From JAWPMT01 sp965267435 (lineage in GTDB: Bacteria; Bacteroidota; Bacteroidia; Cytophagales; Cyclobacteriaceae): a stretch of DNA of 64,000 bases. How positions within the stretch are numbered: position 1 is the stretch's first letter; every line of letters starts with the position of its first letter. Shown piece by piece: positions 61,487-64,000 of this stretch. A program made the translations under genes and the position numbers. The stretch lies in NCBI GenBank assembly GCA_965267435.1, contig OZ253960.1, forward strand, positions 3,410,001 through 3,474,000. The letters run 5' to 3'. Below the pieces are notes generated by a model. The model was not told the origin of the DNA, did not search any database, and saw only the letters and a list, made by a program, of their open reading frames with translations.

Positions 61487-61574
61487 ACCTCTACTATTCA
61501 TCGGCTACAAAAGTTACCTACAAAGATGGAAAAGGCTCTTGTGACGGAGTTAAGAAATTTTTATGGTGGGAAGT

Positions 61575-62069
61575 CTACTCTACCCGCTTCCAGATTTCCT
61601 CGAGCCTTCGCTCCTGCAATACTACATAATCACCAATCTCCTCGTCATATTCTCGCTCATTGATGTAGCCGGAGTGATGCCACTCATCGCCATTGACTAC
61701 GCATTTGAAGGGGATATTTGAGCCTTCCATATAGGTCCCAGGGGGGTGGTAATATTCGATATGCTCCAGGTAGGATTCACCTTCCAGTTCGTACGTGCCT
61801 CCGCCAAGCATCGTCAGATTGCGTGTATTCTTGTTGTACTGATACCAGACGAAGGACTTTTCGTTGATGATCTTGACGTAGCCTATGGTGTCGGGGGTGG
61901 TCAGGAACGTCGTGTCAGGGGAGTACATTCGTAGTTGTAATTCCCACTTGCCAATCAGTGGGTTCGCTGACGTCCCATCAACGGGTCTACTGCCCCCCTC
62001 TGAAGGTGAGCAACCAGCCACGGCCGCCGCCAACAGCGAAATCATAAATATCGATCGAATCGCGTGCAT
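61575..62069 (-). CDS. Putative lipoprotein (DUF4488-like), 164 aa
   Basis: A hydrophobic N-terminus with lipobox at Cys20 (AVAGCSPSEGG), then a beta-barrel-like domain starting LIGKWELQLRM and containing FVWYQYNKNTRNLTMLGGGTYELEGESYLEHIEYY. The strand pattern resembles lipocalin-like DUF4488 proteins of Bacteroidota. Function unknown. Minus-strand neighbour of the TetR and cyclase genes. Confidence 0.75.
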   Translation of the reverse strand: MHAIRSIFMISLLAAAVAGCSPSEGGSRPVDGTSANPLIGKWELQLRMYSPDTTFLTTPDTIGYVKIINEKSFVWYQYNKNTRNLTMLGGGTYELEGESYLEHIEYYHPPGTYMEGSNIPFKCVVNGDEWHHSGYINEREYDEEIGDYVVLQERRLEEIWKRVE

Positions 62070-62132
62070 TACTTTTTCTCCAAAATCTCGCCGGCGGTGC
62101 GATTTCCAAAGGTAATGAACATCGATGAAAGC

Positions 62133-62699
62133 TCATTTTCTTATGCCTCCCAGTAGGCACTGGACAAGGTACTTCTCAAGATCGAATGAATTCAGGTCTG
62201 GATGACGGTCGTACCAGGCATAGAACCGCTGCAGTGAGGACAGGATAGAGAACAAAGCCAGATCGATGTTAACATCTTGCAGGGAACCCTCCTCTAACGC
62301 GGTCTGGAGCAAATCACGAAAGGCGTTCTCATATTGGTCACGCATCTCTGCATATCGATCTTTTGGAGGCCCCTCCAGGTGACGCCACTCGACCACCATC
62401 AGCGCCATCAAATCCGTGTGCTCAATGTTTAGTCGAACATGCAGGGCGATCAACTTTTCAATTTTTTGGATGGCCGTAAGGCTCGAGGCCTGCACCTCGC
62501 TCATGCCTTCAACAAAAAGCTGCCCTCCCTGAAGAAGTAGTTCAGACAGCAACCCCTGCTTCGAAGATATGTGATTGTATAAGCTGGCGGCCTTCATGTC
62601 GAGCTCGTCGGCAATGTCCTGCATGGACGTGGAGGCATAGCCCTTGTGTCTAAATAGCTGGACGCCGACGTCAAAAATCTGTTCGCGCTTAGATTTCAC
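62133..62699 (-). CDS. TetR-family transcriptional regulator, probable PaaR-type, 188 aa
   Basis: N-terminal TetR HTH (about 3-50: KREQIFDVGVQLFRHKGYASTSMQDIADELDMKAASLYNHISSK), then an all-helical ligand domain with MVVEWRHLEGPP typical of fatty-acid or aryl-CoA responsive TetR members. In many Bacteroidota a homologue heads the paa operon (recalled, not checked). Here it is about 2.7 kb upstream of paaE, whose promoter carries two dyads of TetR type, so it is the best candidate repressor. Confidence 0.8.
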   Translation of the reverse strand: MKSKREQIFDVGVQLFRHKGYASTSMQDIADELDMKAASLYNHISSKQGLLSELLLQGGQLFVEGMSEVQASSLTAIQKIEKLIALHVRLNIEHTDLMALMVVEWRHLEGPPKDRYAEMRDQYENAFRDLLQTALEEGSLQDVNIDLALFSILSSLQRFYAWYDRHPDLNSFDLEKYLVQCLLGGIRK

Positions 62700-62710
62700 A
62701 CGGTGAAGTT

Positions 62711-62733
62711 AATCAAGCATCAAAGACTTGATT
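62711..62733. promoter_or_regulatory. Dyad upstream of the TetR gene, possible autoregulatory site
   Basis: AATCAAG-N9-CTTGATT has perfect 7 bp arms, 12 bp before the TetR start. It does not share the ACTAA/TTAGT arms of the paaE dyads. Confidence 0.35.
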
Positions 62734-62778
62734 GTACAACCAGTGCCATGAAACCAGACGAGTGACCGTCTATTGCCG

Positions 62779-62974
62779 TCAACTATTCTCCGGCGCTGCG
62801 GCCTCCTCCACGATCAGATCATAAGGGTATTCGACCTTGGCGGTTGAGTAACTTCCCATGCCATATTGCCACAAGGCCGTATCCAGGCAGACTTTCAGTA
62901 TGATCAACTTCCCATGCGGGCTGAAACACCCGTGTGGTGGGGGTTGTGCACGAAAACCCTATGAGGGCCCACAT
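62779..62974 (-). pseudogene. Possible decayed small lipoprotein gene (two overlapping frames)
   Basis: From ATG 62974 a 51-codon frame begins MWALIGFSCTTPTTRVFQP, lipoprotein-like, then loses coding character. A second frame (stop at 62779-62781) ends convincingly with QYGMGSYSTAKVEYPYDL and an acidic tail. A single frameshift would join them, so this may be a broken gene, or either half may be chance. Confidence 0.25.
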
Positions 62975-62991
62975 CCACAACCCCGGCCACT

Positions 62992-64000
62992 TCATTTGTC
63001 AAGGGAGTTGATCCATGCGGCGATCTTCAGCGCCTCCTCTTTGGGCACCTGTGGCATAGGTGCCATGGGTGTCGCGTACTCCGGCCAATTCTGCGGCTCG
63101 GGATTATAGATCAGTTCCACTATGCGCTCATCGGAGTAGTTCCTTTTAGAGACCGCCTCATAAGAAGGTCCCACAAGGCGCTGATCTTTCATGTGGCAAG
63201 CCAGGCAGGTGTTCTTCGCCAACAGGGGTTGTATCTCATCATCTGTCGGTGCCACCTTCGCGGGAGCTGCCGGCCGACGGGCAGTTTTCTTAGGAGTCGG
63301 CTTTCTCACGGAGCTGGACCGAAAGGTGGACAGCTCTGATGTTTCCAGCTTCTCTCCTTCGGGAATGTTGTTCAGCGTATAGTAGAAGGACTGGTGCAAC
63401 AAGTTCTCACCACTCTCTGCTTTGACACCAAACAGTGCCAACTCATGCACATGGTACTGCCGTAGATTGTCAGCCACCAATCTCAAGCTCATGCCGTCGT
63501 CACTGACTTTTACGCCCTTCAGTTTGACCTCTTCCAAATTCGTCTGTGGACTGCCGTACACCGCGTGGTATTTGTAGATGTAGCTCTTGCCGGTGTAGTT
63601 GTCGAGGTCTTCGGCGGACTTTTTATCGATGGGCTTCGTGAATGTCACTTCAAATCCGTCAGGCTGTGCCGTTACCGTCTTCATCTCGAAAGGCATTTTC
63701 CCGGTCCACGTCACAAACTGCAGCCCCGAGGTCTTCGGGCCGGCGGACCCCCAGCCACGGTTGGTCTCTCCGACGAATAACTTCCCGCTTCGATCCCATT
63801 CCAGTCTCAGCACGCCCGACTGAAAACCAGCACGGAAATCGAAAGCCACACCCTGGTACTGTCCGTTGATCTCTTCGAGCACTACACGCATGATCTTGCT
63901 CTGTCCCTGATCGCCGATGAAGATCTGCCCTTCAAAAGGTCCAAACGCTCCGCCAGTTTCATCCACAGTGACCTCACTGTTGGAGATCCCGAGAATTCCG
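62992..64000 (-). CDS. Exported glucose/sorbosone-dehydrogenase-like protein with C-terminal cytochrome c domain, 3' part (5' end beyond window)
   Basis: The frame is open to the window edge; the GTG at 63966 lies inside the gene, so the true start is beyond 64000. The visible N-terminal part (FGPFEGQIFIGDQGQSKIMRVV ... GVLRLEWDRSGKLFVGETNRGWGSAG) is a beta-propeller-like piece, followed by beta-sandwich segments, a proline/lysine-rich linker (about 226-245 from 63966) and a cytochrome c domain with the haem motif CLACH and axial-ligand Met in ATPMAPMP. Cytochrome c fused to soluble dehydrogenase-like domains is common in Bacteroidota. Substrate unknown. Confidence 0.8.
   Translation of the reverse strand, partial: GILGISNSEVTVDETGGAFGPFEGQIFIGDQGQSKIMRVVLEEINGQYQGVAFDFRAGFQSGVLRLEWDRSGKLFVGETNRGWGSAGPKTSGLQFVTWTGKMPFEMKTVTAQPDGFEVTFTKPIDKKSAEDLDNYTGKSYIYKYHAVYGSPQTNLEEVKLKGVKVSDDGMSLRLVADNLRQYHVHELALFGVKAESGENLLHQSFYYTLNNIPEGEKLETSELSTFRSSSVRKPTPKKTARRPAAPAKVAPTDDEIQPLLAKNTCLACHMKDQRLVGPSYEAVSKRNYSDERIVELIYNPEPQNWPEYATPMAPMPQVPKEEALKIAAWINSLDK

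Overview
The window is chromosomal DNA of a Bacteroidota bacterium, most likely from the Cytophagia/Saprospiria side of the phylum (inference from gene content; no rRNA is present to settle it). Supporting signs are a type IX secretion C-terminal domain on a glycosidase, CarboxypepD_reg-type TonB-dependent receptor architecture, PorT-like barrels, promoters resembling the TTG / TAnnTTTG consensus, few Shine-Dalgarno sequences, and a fused two-domain branched-chain keto-acid dehydrogenase E1. No tRNA, rRNA or CRISPR array was recognised.

Layout. 1-1167: right-hand part of an IS3-family insertion sequence with an AAAAAAG frameshift signal. 1.3-5.1 kb: HD phosphohydrolase, lone ABC ATPase, lipoprotein, and a DUF2953-like/GerW pair. 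5.2-12.7 kb: secreted GH78 alpha-L-rhamnosidase, two unknown proteins, a secreted caspase-like peptidase and a lipoprotein sulfatase. 12.7-15.8 kb: surface lipoprotein plus barrel operon. 16.3-18.5 kb: molybdenum-cofactor operon (moaC, MobB-like/MobA fusion, MocA-like). 18.5-21.3 kb: branched-chain keto-acid dehydrogenase E1 divergent from an Lrp-type regulator. 21.4-27.3 kb: small membrane peptide, membrane protein, Na+ symporter, universal stress protein, and an SPFH / PH-like / Arc cassette with a phased upstream half-site array.

27.4-33.1 kb and 52.9-59.4 kb: two minus-strand clusters that together encode nearly all of the aerobic phenylacetyl-CoA pathway. They are paaE-A-(four-helix-bundle gene)-B-C-D-G-H, and paaI-J-Z-enoyl-CoA hydratase-paaY. 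Only the phenylacetate-CoA ligase paaK is absent from the window. The promoter of paaE carries two perfect ACTAA-N6-TTAGT dyads 21 bp apart, and a TetR regulator lies about 2.7 kb upstream; together they suggest a PaaR-type circuit. Several intergenic gaps of these clusters hold low-complexity inverted or tandem repeats.

33.2-52.9 kb: outer-membrane protein, a possible small RNA locus, a three-gene phosphorelay (giant periplasmic-sensing hybrid kinase, REC-PAS-HisKA_3 kinase, NarL-type regulator), Tat-exported aldo/keto reductase, TonB receptor operon with a GF-N repeat protein, VOC and TonB-C proteins, a PadR/ABC-permease pair with duplicated operator-like sites, and a MOSC protein. 59.5-64 kb: adenylate cyclase, lipoprotein, TetR regulator, and the 3' part of a cytochrome c fusion gene running off the window.
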